This document shows positions 22,981-53,743 of a DNA stretch of 64,000 bases, in pieces. The position numbers were made by a program, and so were the translations under genes. Origin of the DNA: Pelodera strongyloides (Eukaryota; Nematoda; Chromadorea; Rhabditida; Rhabditidae). The notes under the pieces are model-generated. The model did no database searches. It was not told where the DNA came from and was given only the letters and a program-made list of their open reading frames with translations. Location: assembly GCA_036852015.1 (NCBI GenBank), contig JAANDG010000461.1:54381-118380 (forward strand), written 5' to 3'. Every line of letters begins with the position of its first letter. Positions within the stretch are counted from its first letter, which is position 1.

Positions 22981-24844
22981 AGAGAGAGAGAGAGAGGGGA
23001 GAGAGTACTTAGAATAGGGGCCATTTAGAAGAAAAGATAAGGTGCTAAAGCTAAGAGAGTAAAGTACTTTTCATGCGCATAAAGATTTTTTATTACCCTT
23101 TTAAGAATCAGATTGGAGCAAAGAATAAGAAAATATAACAGACATGCGTGCCGTTATTGTTTAAAAAAAAGTTATGACGTATGTACATGCATAAACATGT
23201 GTTCAGCATCAATAGTAGTATTATGTGGGGAATAAATGTGAAAATGTGAAAATAAGGATTATAAACGGGAAAATTCTGATCTTGTTGGGACTTATATTGA
23301 TAAGAGATAAGTATTGTTTGGAATATTAGACAATTTGGCACCCACTAAAGGGAAGTAGAATAAAAAAACAAAATAATTAAAATATAAAAATATGAAGATG
23401 TCAAGACATGAATTATAAGTATAGGTTCTAGAAATAGAGTTTGAAAATGTCAAGAGCATAACGTGAAATAAAAATACAAAGAGGTAAAAAGAGGAGATAG
23501 AAAGAAGCTGAATATTAGCATTTTCCGAGAAACTATGCCAGGATTTTCCGTCTATTTTCCGTCTATTTCCCGAGTATTCTCCGAGAATATTCTCGGAAAA
23601 AGCTTGGAAACAAAGGTCGTAGTTCGTAGTTGGTGCCGATCAAGTCATAATAATAATTGTCATAAGCGTTAGTGAACCCTGTGTGAAACTACCCTTGCAC
23701 CTTGCATACAGGATTCAGGAGCTCGCTTTTGAAGTGTTAACGATCTACTAATTTACTTATTATAAGTTGACACGTCTCAAAATCTACCGTTTCCTAATTG
23801 ATAATGCATGTTTAGAAGTGATACTGTATGTTTGGTATCGTACTGTACATTACGTGTATGTTAGACGCGCGGGTGGCGTTACTGTTGAAGCCGCGTAACA
23901 ATTGTTATTAAAGCGAAATACCAGCCGGTTTTTGAAACGCATCGTGGACAACTGCATTCTTATGTATTTATGCCAAGTGGGGTCTAATTGGGGTATATTT
24001 TTTATGCTAAATTATGCTCATTTGCATATGAAGCATGAGAATGTTGGTGTACTCGATGCGTTTCAAAAACCGGACGGTATTTCGCTTTAACTAGTCTTCA
24101 TGCGTACATTTGCATATTTATTTTCAAGAACATATTCAAAGATCATTGAATGATAAGGCGATAAGCTTATTAATTGATTAATTTTAATTATTTTTATTTT
24201 TAATTTTAGACTAAATTTATAAAATCTGCGGCCAGCTCTCTTGCGTAAAATCACTCTGTTTGTAATGTGACACTCGTGTATCGATGACAAGAAATATTTT
24301 TTTTGACCGGAGAAGAGACAACAAACGAGGTCTCGGTGTTGCAACAATGATGATTCAAGAAGATTATTATTTGAAAGCGGTATAACAGCAGGTTTTCGAG
24401 CCACGAATAATATTGATTTGCATATGGGAATGCAGTTGTCCGACATACATTTCAAAAATCGGTCGTTATAGCGCTTTAAAAAAATCGAAATTTCGCTTCA
24501 CCCGTTTCCTATTTCATATTTCCGTGGATTTTCTGTACCATTTCCGAGGATTCGATTGATATAAGATATAACCGGGTGATTGTATCTTTATTTTTTTACA
24601 ATGAATATTCTTATGAGCTCTTACAGTTAGTTAGAACATCAAGGCTATGGGCTATGGAGCTGGCCATTGAATGAAATATTATTCATTATTTTCAAAAATT
24701 TATGGTAAATAAATATAAATATTATTCATACTAATAGCATTTCACTTTTGATGCAAACATTCTTAAAAGTTAATAAATATGAATATATACCTCCTCTTCC
24801 TCCTTAGCTGGCGCCGGCGCTGTGCTCGTCGCCGTTGTTGACAT
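20342..24844 (-). CDS. Small IQ-motif protein resembling PEP-19/PCP4 (calmodulin regulator), 63 aa, 3 exons
   Basis: Exons, 5' to 3': 24844-24791, 21094-21030, 20414-20342, joined in frame. The protein is MSTTATSTAPAPAKEEEE, then VDIDITDPQVADAAKKIQMA, then FR and a Lys-rich tail FKKNSLCKPAPA. The acidic stretch directly before an IQ motif (AAKKIQMAFRFKK) is the layout of PEP-19/PCP4 and neurogranin, small proteins that bind calmodulin through the IQ motif and tune its calcium exchange. Length also matches PEP-19 (about 62 aa). The function here is inference from that likeness. Cytosolic; no signal or membrane segment. The stop codon overlaps AATAAA (GAATAAAGG), with a second AATAAA about 45 bases on. 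Intron 1 is 3.7 kb, full of microsatellites and MITEs. All three exons have good splice sites. Confidence 0.8.
20780..20903. mobile_element. GC-rich hairpin element
   Basis: GCAGGCGCGCAACGCGGAAA ... TCCGCGCTGCGCGCCTGAG are inverted arms of about 50 bases that also pair CCGCGTCCGCGGGAAAAGAT with ATCTCTTTTCCGCGGACGCG. AT-rich loop. Same family as 26475-26652. In the PEP-19-like gene's intron 2. Confidence 0.8.
20968..21018. mobile_element. Fragment of a type B MITE (right end)
   Basis: GGAATACAGTTGTCCAGCAC ... ACGGAATACCGCTTTAAA. It ends 12 bases from the exon 2 donor of the PEP-19-like gene. Confidence 0.6.
21224..21363. mobile_element. Hairpin MITE, type B, left arm eroded
   Basis: CAGTCAGTTTTTGAACCATA left; AAAAAAAGCTGTTATACCGCTTTAAA right, with GCATTCCCATATGC between. 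Confidence 0.65.
21370..22440. other. Intron sequence with no gene seen
   Basis: AT-rich with TC-rich runs (21760-21900). A repeated GTAACCTAA / CCTAAGGTTTAATTGCC-like pair sits at 22141-22200. No splice-consistent exon found. Confidence 0.4.
22443..23010. repeat. Type C MITE fragment and (TC)n / (GA)n microsatellites
   Basis: TTTAAAGCGATATGACATGTG at 22443 is a C-type left end. (TC)n runs at about 22658-22733 and (GA)n at 22910-23005. The two microsatellites are complementary and 180 bases apart, so single strands could pair. Confidence 0.85.
23907..24090. mobile_element. Hairpin MITE, type A
   Basis: TTAAAGCGAAATACCAGCCG left; AAAACCGGACGGTATTTCGCTTTAA right. In intron 1 of the PEP-19-like gene. 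Confidence 0.85.
24371..24480. mobile_element. Hairpin MITE, type B
   Basis: TTGAAAGCGGTATAACAGCAG left; AAAAATCGGTCGTTATAGCGCTTTAAA right; about 110 bp. Confidence 0.75.
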
Positions 24845-25361
24845 TGTTCTAGTTGGACAAGTGAATAGAAAAGTGAATAGCGAACAAAAGGGAGAGTTCT
24901 GATGAATTTGCTGAAGTTTGCACCTCTCCTAAGGCCACTTCTTCAAAGAGAAATGCCCGAAGAAAGAAAGAAATCGTTTGGGGCAAATCGGCAAGCCACG
25001 CCCCCTTTTTGCCTGCTTCTTACTTGAAGAAAAATCATTTTTGAAGGGAATGAGTGAAATAAAATTAACCAAGTAAAGTATTAAGATGCCAGGCAAGTTC
25101 ACTGAATTAAATTAACCAAGTAAAGTATTAATATGCCAGGCAAGTTAATAATAGTCGTCTCTTCGTCACATATTATATTAATGAATAAAGAGTTATATTT
25201 TATAATAAAGGATTTGCCTTCCCGTGGGCTGGAAGCTGGTTATTCGGACGAATATTCTTCTGTGGGGTTTGAAGAATTTTATACAGGGATTGCACGGTAA
25301 AATCAGTCTTCGGCAGACTCCCACGAAATCTTGACGAAAGTAGTGCGTTGCCGCGCACCCT
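24845..25361. other. Promoter side of the PEP-19-like gene; a 53-bp direct repeat
   Basis: At 25063-25148 the words AAATTAACCAAGTAAAGTAT and ATGCCAGGCAAGTT occur twice in tandem with about 53 bases spacing. No gene seen. Confidence 0.6.
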
Positions 25362-25534
25362 TTTAAAGCGAAATGCTAGCCCCTTTAGAAAATTTGCATA
25401 TGATAACCAAATCCTATGTATCCTATGCTAATTTTGTACGATTGCCGTGGACGATCGTACAAAATTAGCATAGGATACATAGGATTTGCCTATCATATGC
25501 AAATTTTCCAAAGGAGCTAGCATTTCGCTTTAAA
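25362..25534. mobile_element. Near-perfect palindromic hairpin element (type A variant)
   Basis: TTTAAAGCGAAATGCTAGCC ... GGAGCTAGCATTTCGCTTTAAA. The arms match almost base for base over about 80 bp (GATACATAGGATTTG against AAATCCTATGTATC; CGTACAAAATTAGCATAGGA and its inverse) around a short CGTGGACG-type centre. Only the terminal TTTAAAGCGAAAT matches type A. Confidence 0.9.
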
Positions 25535-25713
25535 GCGAAATACCGGCCGATTTTTGAAACGCAGCGCGGACAACTGAATTCTTACGTATTTATGCTAATT
25601 TTGTTCGAATTTTGCTTGATTTTTTATTCTAAATTATGTGCATTTGCATATGCTGCATAAACATGCTGAGATAGTCTATGCGTTTAAAAACAGGCCGGTA
25701 TTTAGCTTTAAAT
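25529..25713. mobile_element. Hairpin MITE, type A, sharing one TTTAAA with its neighbour
   Basis: TTTAAAGCGAAATACCGGCCG begins inside the TTTAAA that ends the previous element, so the two share a single junction. Right end ACAGGCCGGTATTTAGCTTTAAA. Confidence 0.9.
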
Positions 25714-25734
25714 GTATGGTTCTGCATTTTGCCG

Positions 25735-26190
25735 CGCACCCTTTTATGTGGTTCATCTGCATCAATTTTCACATTTTCGTCGAACTTCGCCAGGCCCTCG
25801 CCAGGATCACGGGGCGCGACACTTCCGCGCCAAGTTATCGCCGCGCACCACTGGTTTCATTTCACCTTAGCATAAATTTGGTATATGAAGCTACACATTA
25901 TGTGGTTGCGCAGCTTTCATTAACAGCTGAGGATTTGTCACAGCTTCTTAGTGAAGGCCTGAAATTGTTCAACATGTACTAGAGGATTTATAAGCACTTT
26001 CTTCCCCGCACTGATGAAACTTGGGTTGCGCGCGGCGAAACCCTGGCGCGGAAGTGCCGAGCCGCGAGATCCTGGCGAGAGCCGGGCGAAGACTGGGCGG
26101 AACAGGGGAAATCGACCGGAAAACTGCCCTATTCTGAGAAAACGGCACAGTTGGTAGTTGGCCGGAATAGAGGGGGTGGAGTCGGCAACT
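25735..26190. mobile_element. GC-rich inverted-repeat element
   Basis: CTTCGCCAGGCCCTCGCCAG and GCGACACTTCCGCGCCAAG at 25780-25830 reappear inverted at 26035-26115 (CTGGCGCGGAAGTGCCGAG, CTGGCGAGAGCCGGGCGAAG). A related single arm is at 31510-31675. Non-coding. Confidence 0.65.
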
Positions 26191-26220
26191 GTGCGTCACC
26201 GCAAAAGAGTAATAAACGCA

Positions 26221-26589
26221 CTATTTTTTGCCCATTTTAGCGTCCAACCCCCTAAAAGTCAGTATACTGTAATTTATTATATATGTGATATAGGCTTGCA
26301 CAATTAATTTAAAAGCTTCAACAAATTCACAAAGTTTTAGTAAAATATGTACACAATGTTCAGTGTGGTGAAAACCGGCCAATTTGACATAAGCGGAGCT
26401 TAAGACCTTTATAACCCAAACTATGTTAGCGCTTTTTTTGGGAGGATTTGGTAGGGATTTGATACTATCTACGTTCTCAGGCGCGCAGCGCGCAAATGCG
26501 TAACCGCGTCCGCGGAAAAAAGATGGCTTTTTAACATGGGAAAATCGGAGACACAGAAACAGGTTTCTCTGGATCTCGAATTTTTTCAA
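26221..26589 (-). other. Long AT-rich open frame, coding status unclear
   Basis: An open minus frame of about 120 codons reaches into the hairpin element at its upstream end. It has no ATG outside the element, no recognised motif and no clear splice sites. It could be a chance frame or part of a transposon. Confidence 0.15.
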
Positions 26590-26652
26590 TGCAGATTTGC
26601 AATCTTTTTTCCGCGGACGCGGTTACGCATTTGCGCGCTGCGCGCCTGAGGA
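26475..26652. mobile_element. GC-rich hairpin element, same family as 20780-20903
   Basis: CAGGCGCGCAGCGCGCAAAT and GCGTCCGCGGAAAAAAGAT at the left pair with ATCTTTTTTCCGCGGACGCG and ATTTGCGCGCTGCGCGCCTG at the right. The loop is longer than in the other copy. Confidence 0.85.
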
Positions 26653-26734
26653 CCAGAGATTATATGGTACTGCTGAGTGAATCTACCCCAATACCTTCGC
26701 GTGCAACCGAAATAACGTGCGATAGATAGTAGAA

Positions 26735-27120
26735 ACCATAATTTAATTTTGCCGCTTGCACGCCGTGAAGAAGTAAGGTAGCCGCTTGCACGCCGTACTC
26801 ACGCCGCTTTGGCGTGCAAGCGGCGTGACAACGGCGGGCAAGTTGAACGCCAGTTATATTGCTCGCGCATTTTTGCACGCCACCACGTTACCAAATGAAA
26901 TTTGCATGCCTTTAGGTAGCCGCTTGCATGCCAATTTTCTTCAGTGCGTTTGCACGCGAAAAGCCCGAGGCCCGAGGCGTAATGGCGGGTGTGTGTACGG
27001 CACGCGCACCAGCCGCCCAACTTTTCGGTGTCTCTCGCGCCACTTTCCCATTTATGGGCGAGGTGTAGGCGGCCACCTTTTTCGGGCCCAGTGTAGGCCG
27101 CGCACCGGCCAAGTTTCCTC
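26735..27120. repeat. GC-rich repeats: GCCGCTTGCACGCC units and a copy of the 16.2 kb element
   Basis: GCCGCTTGCACGCC occurs several times in both orientations between 26750 and 26935, with GGCGTGCAAGCGGCGTG between. 27040-27118 carries CTTTTTCGGGCCCAGTGTAG and GCGCACCGGCCAAGTTTCC, the inverse of words at 16213-16376. Confidence 0.6.
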
Positions 27121-27439
27121 AATGCTGTGATGTCAACACTAAAGTAACTCCTAAAAGGATCTTACCTTACCTTTACCACTCATTTATTCTTGGATGTAAT
27201 TTTATTTAAACTAACACGCAGACAGTAATGCTTCGACCAAAGTCGCTATTTTTTTTTGTTTTAAAACGAAAAATACCAGGGTGCAGTGAGGAGTTGAAGC
27301 CATTTATTTCTATATATATGTGTGGATCCACATGTGAGCAACCATATATATTTCATATGCATAAATTTGATGAATAAATATAAAAATATTTACTAATGGG
27401 CAAAATGTGTGCATCAATATGTTGAAAGGTTGAAAAAGT

Positions 27440-28564
27440 TATAATCACGCGAGAATCACATTCTCTAATGTGCAACTTAGCTGCTGCGGCAAGCTACAGG
27501 GCGAGCGCGTTGTTGCCGCAGAGAAAAGAACCACATGAGGGAATGCACAACTAACATATACACAAATAATGCAAAATAATTAAAAATTGACGAAAAATAA
27601 ATAATAATCCCACTGTATCACATCCCCTAATGTGCAACTAGCTGCTGCGGCAAGCTACACGGCGAGCGCGCTGTTGCCGCAGAGAAAAGAACCACATGAG
27701 GGAATGCACAACTAACATATACATAAATAATACAAAATAATTAAAATTTGACGAAAAATAAATAATAATCCCACTGTATCACCTCCCCTAATGTGTAACT
27801 AGCTGCTGCGGCAAGCTACACGGCGAGCGCGCTGTTGCCGCAGAGAAAAGAACCACATGAGGGAATGCACAACTAACATATACACTAATAATGTAAAATG
27901 ATTAAAATTTGACGAAAAATAAATAATAATCCCACTGTATCACATCCCCTAATGTGCAACTAGCTGCTGCGGCAAGCTACACGGCGAGCGCGCTGTTGCC
28001 GCAGAGAAAAGAACCACATGAGGGAATGCACAACTAACATATACACTAATAATGCAAAATGATTAAAAATTGACGAAAAATAAATAATAATCCCACTGTA
28101 TCACATCCCCTAATGTGCAACTAGCTGCTGCGGCAAGCTACACGGCGAGCGCGCTGTTGCCGCAGAGAAAAGAACCACATGAGGGAATGCACAACTAACA
28201 TATACACTAATAATGCAAAATGATTAAAAATTGACGAAAAATAAATAATAATCCCACTGTATCACATCCCCTAATGTGCAACTAGCTGCTGCGGCAAGCT
28301 ACACGTACACGGCGAGCGCGTTGTTGCCGCAGAGAAAAGAACCACATGAGGGAATGCACAACTAACATATACACTAATAATGCAAAATGATTAAAAATTG
28401 ACGAAAAATAAATAATAATCCCACTGTATCACCTCCCCTAATGTGCAACTAGCTGCTGCGGCAAGCTACACGGCGAGCGCGCTGTTGCCGCAGAGAAAAG
28501 AACCACATGAGGGAATGCACAACTAACATATACATAAATAATGCAAAATGATTAAAAATTGACG
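27440..28564. repeat. 161-bp tandem array, seven units, each with an internal hairpin
   Basis: Units start (at TGTGCAAC/TGTGTAAC) at 27469, 27631, 27792, 27953, 28114, 28275 and 28442: spacing 162, 161, 161, 161, 161, 167. The 167 unit has a 6-base duplication (ACACGTACACGG). Each unit has GCTGCGGCAA and TTGCCGCAG as hairpin arms around an AGCTACACGGCGAGCGCG loop. Units are highly alike, except the first. The array abuts the last exon of the next gene. Confidence 0.93.
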
Positions 28565-28566
28565 AC

Positions 28567-29294
28567 TTACGGATATGATATTCTGCGTACTTCAGTAGGG
28601 GATGTATACAAACGTCCATCCTTATCTTGACTGTGGCTTTCCCGCGAACATACAATCGGTAGAAATTCTTTCACTGAAAACAAAGCTTTATGATAACAGT
28701 AAAGGTATAAGTAAGTCCGTTTTAAGCCGAGGAGAGAATTTATATTTTTTGAGATTTTTGAGAAATGAGATCATTTAAAATTTAAAAAAAAAATACACAT
28801 GATTTTTGAATAAAAAAGAACAGATGTGAGGTCACTACAAGAAAGGCAAAAACAAATAAAGGAATATAGTAAGTTAAAGGGAAAACCGTAAAAGCGAAAC
28901 TTACAGTAGGGAGTTTCCTTAGGCGTTTTGAAGAACCAGGTCTGCTTTGGGATCAGCGAAGGGGCTTGCTGGGAAGGTTCGGCAAGCTTTTCTTCAGTCT
29001 CTATGGTGGGGCCCTCATTCGCGGACTTGAGTGGCACAGCGGACATCCTCGAGGTCAACCTTCTCTTGATTGCACATCTCACTCTTAAACGAATCGATAA
29101 AGACTAGAATGAGAAAGTAAGAAAGTTAATTAAAATATACTGTGAAATATAAAACTTACAGTAATCAGGAGAGTAGGTGTTTTTCTATCGCAGAGGCAGA
29201 GAAGTGATCCGGTATTCACGAAGCGGTTGAGTTCGTAAGTTGGAATCCGGCGTTCTTTTTCAAGAATTCGGTTTCCATTGATCGTCGTTGTCAT
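28567..29294 (-). CDS. Unrecognised three-exon gene, about 146 aa
   Basis: Exons, 5' to 3': 29294-29160, 29103-28905, 28673-28567; phases agree. Splice sites are good (GATTACT|GTAAGT, TTCTAG, CCTACT|GTAAGT, GTTTTCAG). The best conserved-looking part is in exons 2-3: MSAVPLKSANEGPTIETEEK, a Pro/Gln stretch, KQTWFFKTPKETPYLKEFLP, then DGRLYTSPTEVRRISYP. No family recognised. The end is ambiguous: CCGTAAGTCG can be read as stop codon TAA or as a donor CC|GTAAGT to an exon I could not find. The start is also ambiguous: ATG at 29294 (MTTTINGN...) or the internal ATG at 29046. The tandem array begins right at the 3' end. Confidence 0.55.
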
Positions 29295-29720
29295 CCAAGT
29301 TCAAGTCAGGACACGGGAATATTTTCTGAAATACTTATCATCAGGTTCGAAATAATAATACAAGTCGGTTTGAAGAAAACGATAAAAACGACAATTGGGG
29401 CTCAGATAATATTGAAAATCCTTATACAAACAATAAGTGCATAAATTAATATAATATAATATAATATGGATTAGTATTATCTAATATTAATTTTTAGACC
29501 CCAAAAAGTGTTTTTCATTCCCAGAGCCATGAGTTGAGGCCAAGGGGGTGGGTGTGGTTTTCCCTGAGGCATTAGTCCCAAAGTGTGAGTTCCCCTAGGG
29601 CTATATTCCCAGATCGGGGTTGTCGGGGACAATAGCTGGTGCTATTTGAATTTGAAAATAAACTAGCTGGAATTAAAGGAAATAGAGGGGTGAATTGGTT
29701 AATAATGTACACATAGGAAT
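29093..29720 (-). repeat. Tandem segmental duplication, copy 1 (promoter and first exon)
   Basis: Begins at GATAAAGACTAG, the exon 2 boundary, and covers intron 1, exon 1, an acceptor-like TATTTCAG before it and upstream sequence (CCCAGAGCCATGAG, GAGGCCAAGGGG). Matches 29719-30345 with scattered substitutions and small indels. Confidence 0.85.
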
Positions 29721-29796
29721 GGATAAAGACTAGAATGAAAATGAGTGGAAAAAGTAAGAAAGTTAATTAAAATATGCTGGAAAATATAAAACTTAC

Positions 29797-29928
29797 AATA
29801 ATCCAGGAGAGATGGTGTTTTCCTTTCGTATAGGCGGAGAGATGATCCGGTATTCGGAGCGGTTGAGTTCGTAAGTTGGAATCCGGCGTTCGTTTTCCAG
29901 TTCGGTTTTCATTGATCTTCGTTGTCAT
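29797..29928 (-). pseudogene. Duplicated first exon, shifted frame (alternative or decayed exon)
   Basis: Copy 2 of the first exon. Read from the ATG at 29928 it is open and phase 0 at the donor (GGATTATT|GTAAGT), but its peptide differs from copy 1. Read from the ATG at 29912 it gives MKTELENERRIPTYELNRSE, matching copy 1's ERRIPTYELNR, but then reaches the donor in phase 2, which does not fit exon 2. The indels between copies therefore change the frame twice. Confidence 0.5.
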
Positions 29929-30308
29929 CCAAGTTCAAGCCAGGACACGGACATATTTTCTGAAATATTTATCATCAGGCTCGAAATAATAATACAAGCC
30001 AATCGGTTTGAAGAAAACAATAAAAAAACGTCAATAGGGGCTCGGATAATATTGAAAATCTTTATACAAGTAACAAGTGCATAACTTAATATAGTATAGT
30101 ATGAAATAGTATTATCTTATATTAATTTTTAGACCCCAAATAGTGTTTTTCATTCCCAGAGCCATGAGCTGAGGCCAAGGGGTGGGTGTGATTTCCCGAG
30201 TCCCAAGGTGTGAGTTATCCTGGGGCTGTATTCCCAGAGCGGGGTAGATGGTAGATGAACGGCCGAAATTGAATTTTTTTTTTCTTTCGGCGGTATGTAT
30301 TCAACTTG

Positions 30309-30341
30309 TAGGGGGGGGGGGGGGGGGGGGGGGGGGGGGGC
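30309..30341 (+). repeat. Poly(G) run of about 30 bases
   Basis: An uninterrupted G run followed by CGGGG, inside copy 2 of the duplication. Such tracts can form quadruplex DNA. Confidence 0.95.
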
Positions 30342-30345
30342 GGGG

Positions 30346-32625
30346 TCCAAGGGTATGCGGGCCGCATCTACATTGCCGGAGGCTAATCTCGCAGGAGAGG
30401 CAGGGGTGCAGTATATTGATTGCCAGGTCATATCAAATTGAAGCATAATCTATTATACAAAACAAAAGCCTTATAACGCGGTTTCAAAACATATACTGAT
30501 TATTGTTTGACTGCTAGTCGCATAGTATGAGATAATGACAAGAGCTTACATTAGACTTACAATTAGAATTCGAAATGAAAATGAGACAACGATCGTTCTA
30601 TGAAAGAGATATCAAATCAAACTAAGAATTGTGATTGCCTAAGAATTGTGAACTACGGTACCTGCGAACAATTGATAAAAAATGAATTTTCAATACTGTG
30701 AGCGGGTTCGGGCGCGCAGCGTGCCCGAACACTTGGGTCACTGACTTATAAGAACAACATAATAAATAAATACTGCAGCAAATGATGCGTGCGAAAGAAT
30801 TTGTTCTCCGGAGCGGTGGCGCTGACTCTACGGATACGGTTACGGAGAACTAACCATTCTCATTCACCATTCGCTCAGGAGCGTCAAGCACCACATGAGG
30901 GAGCATCATTTCATCATACGGAAAACACGGGTGTGAGTATAAATACGAATGTAATTCAGAAGAAATCTGCTTTACAGGATGCTTGAAAACCGAATATTGT
31001 GTTTAAATGTTGTTCTTTATGTTCTTAGACTTTGACTTAGAATGTAGTTCTTTATACTTGGTGTTCGTAATGTTTAGCTTCGGGTGGTGCTGCGTTATTT
31101 GAGTTAGGCAAGCGTCGCGCCTTGGCGCTCGTTAGTTTACAATTAGAGGCTCCCGAAACTAGATGCATTTCGAATTTTTTATGCATTCACATCCGGTAAT
31201 CCGCGGTCACTTTAGCATTTCGTACGACAGTTAGTTGTACGTAATTATGCCATTCTTAGCAAGAACATTTATTCGATAATAACTGCGAATACTATTTGTT
31301 TTTAGAAGAAAACCATATCAGAATAGCTGCAGCAGTTGTACAGAATTTTGAGCATTGGAGGACTTACGAAAACTATTTTTTTTTTTCTTCGGATAAGCTC
31401 ATTCTGTCAGACAGTAGAGGAACTGCAATACTGCATGCAGTACATATTAATTGTTGTATTGTTGAGCATTTATTATGAAGGCTAGCTGTGCCCCGGTTAT
31501 GCATATTTCACGCCCGATTTTTTTATGCTGGCGAAGACTGGGTGAAACCGCGGCGAAGTCTGGGCGAGGACCTGGCGAAAGCAGCGCGCGGAAGAGAGTT
31601 CGACATTCGACTGTGGCGACCCTCTAAAACCTTCGCCGTGCACTCGCCACACTTCCGCGGCGCGCAGTTAAAGTTTAGCATTGCGTAGAACGTGACCTGT
31701 CGCCGGTCATGAGCACTTTCAATTTCTATAGAAGAAATAGATGTGATGTATTGTATGAAACCCGGCACTTTCCAAAAAATTCAAATAATGCATGCAAATA
31801 AACTAAAAATTAGAAAATATTTTCGTGCATAAAAGGAGATAAAACAATCCATGTATATGTATTACTTACCGCAAATGCCTGAAACGTAGAAACAGGGGTT
31901 ACGATACCTCTATTTCCTCTATAGAATGTGAAGGTGGGCCACGGGGCACTTCCCACGGGAAAGAAAGTGCTTATAAATCCTCTATGAAGCTTCAATTATA
32001 ATAATTTATTATGCACAAAGACAATCAAAGAAAGCAATGTAACGTGCAATTAGGTGCATAGCTTTAGCGTAATTTCAAGAAATGAGGTATTAGTGTAATC
32101 AAGAGAAAAAACTTCACAAACAACGCACACGGCTTCCCATAACAAATAGTATGGCAATATTGACCAAACGCGTTATGGCTACCGTAATCTGCAACTTGCG
32201 TGTTTGCGTCGCGTTTTGTAGAGCACCAAGTTTGCACTGATCTTTTTTCTGTCTTGCCAGCGAAAGCACTCATCTACAGCAAGGAAACATTGCTAAATGA
32301 AAAAAAGATTTGTACTAAGCGTTTACTTTCCAAAAAACGCCACGCAGCACGACTTTTATCATGTTGGCTTTAATCTAGCACATATTTTGCATGAAAATAA
32401 GTTGGCCTCCACATATTTTTTTTTCAAAGAAGGATTTGTTTTGTTTTCGATGTTCTAATTTTTATCTTCATTCCCATTATGTATAATATGGTATTAAATA
32501 GTGTGTCTAGGGCTTTCATGTTCATATTACTCATTTGAATAAGTTCCGTTTTGTGTTAAGGTCCGAAAGACCTTCCTTTGTTGCTTTTAGTTTTCACTTG
32601 ACCAATATCATTGGTTCAGGTCTGC
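30346..32625. other. Intergenic space between divergent genes
   Basis: Between the unrecognised gene (-) and the SFT2 gene (+). Contains a GCGGGTTCGGGCGCGCAGCG patch (30700-30735) and a GC-rich block at 31510-31675 related to one arm of the 25.7 kb inverted-repeat element (CGGCGAAGTCTGGGCGAGGA). A TTGGTTCAG acceptor sits 6 bases before the SFT2 start codon, a likely trans-splice site. Confidence 0.5.
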
Positions 32626-53709
<21,084 letters not shown>

Positions 53710-53743
53710 GCCACAAGATCGTTTAGTTTTTCCGTATTTCATA

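Larger units (their letters stand above)
29719..30345 (-). repeat. Tandem segmental duplication, copy 2
   Basis: Second copy of about 627 bp, directly upstream of copy 1 in gene orientation, ending beyond a poly(G) run. It gives the gene two promoters/first exons, or is a decayed relic. Confidence 0.85.

Noticed and set aside
27440..28564. CRISPR array
   Set aside because: Units are contiguous 161-bp tandem repeats with no variable spacers, in a nematode genome.
30248..30448. Gly-rich open frame through the G tract
   Set aside because: Poly(G) translated as poly-Gly or, on the other strand, poly-Pro; no gene evidence.
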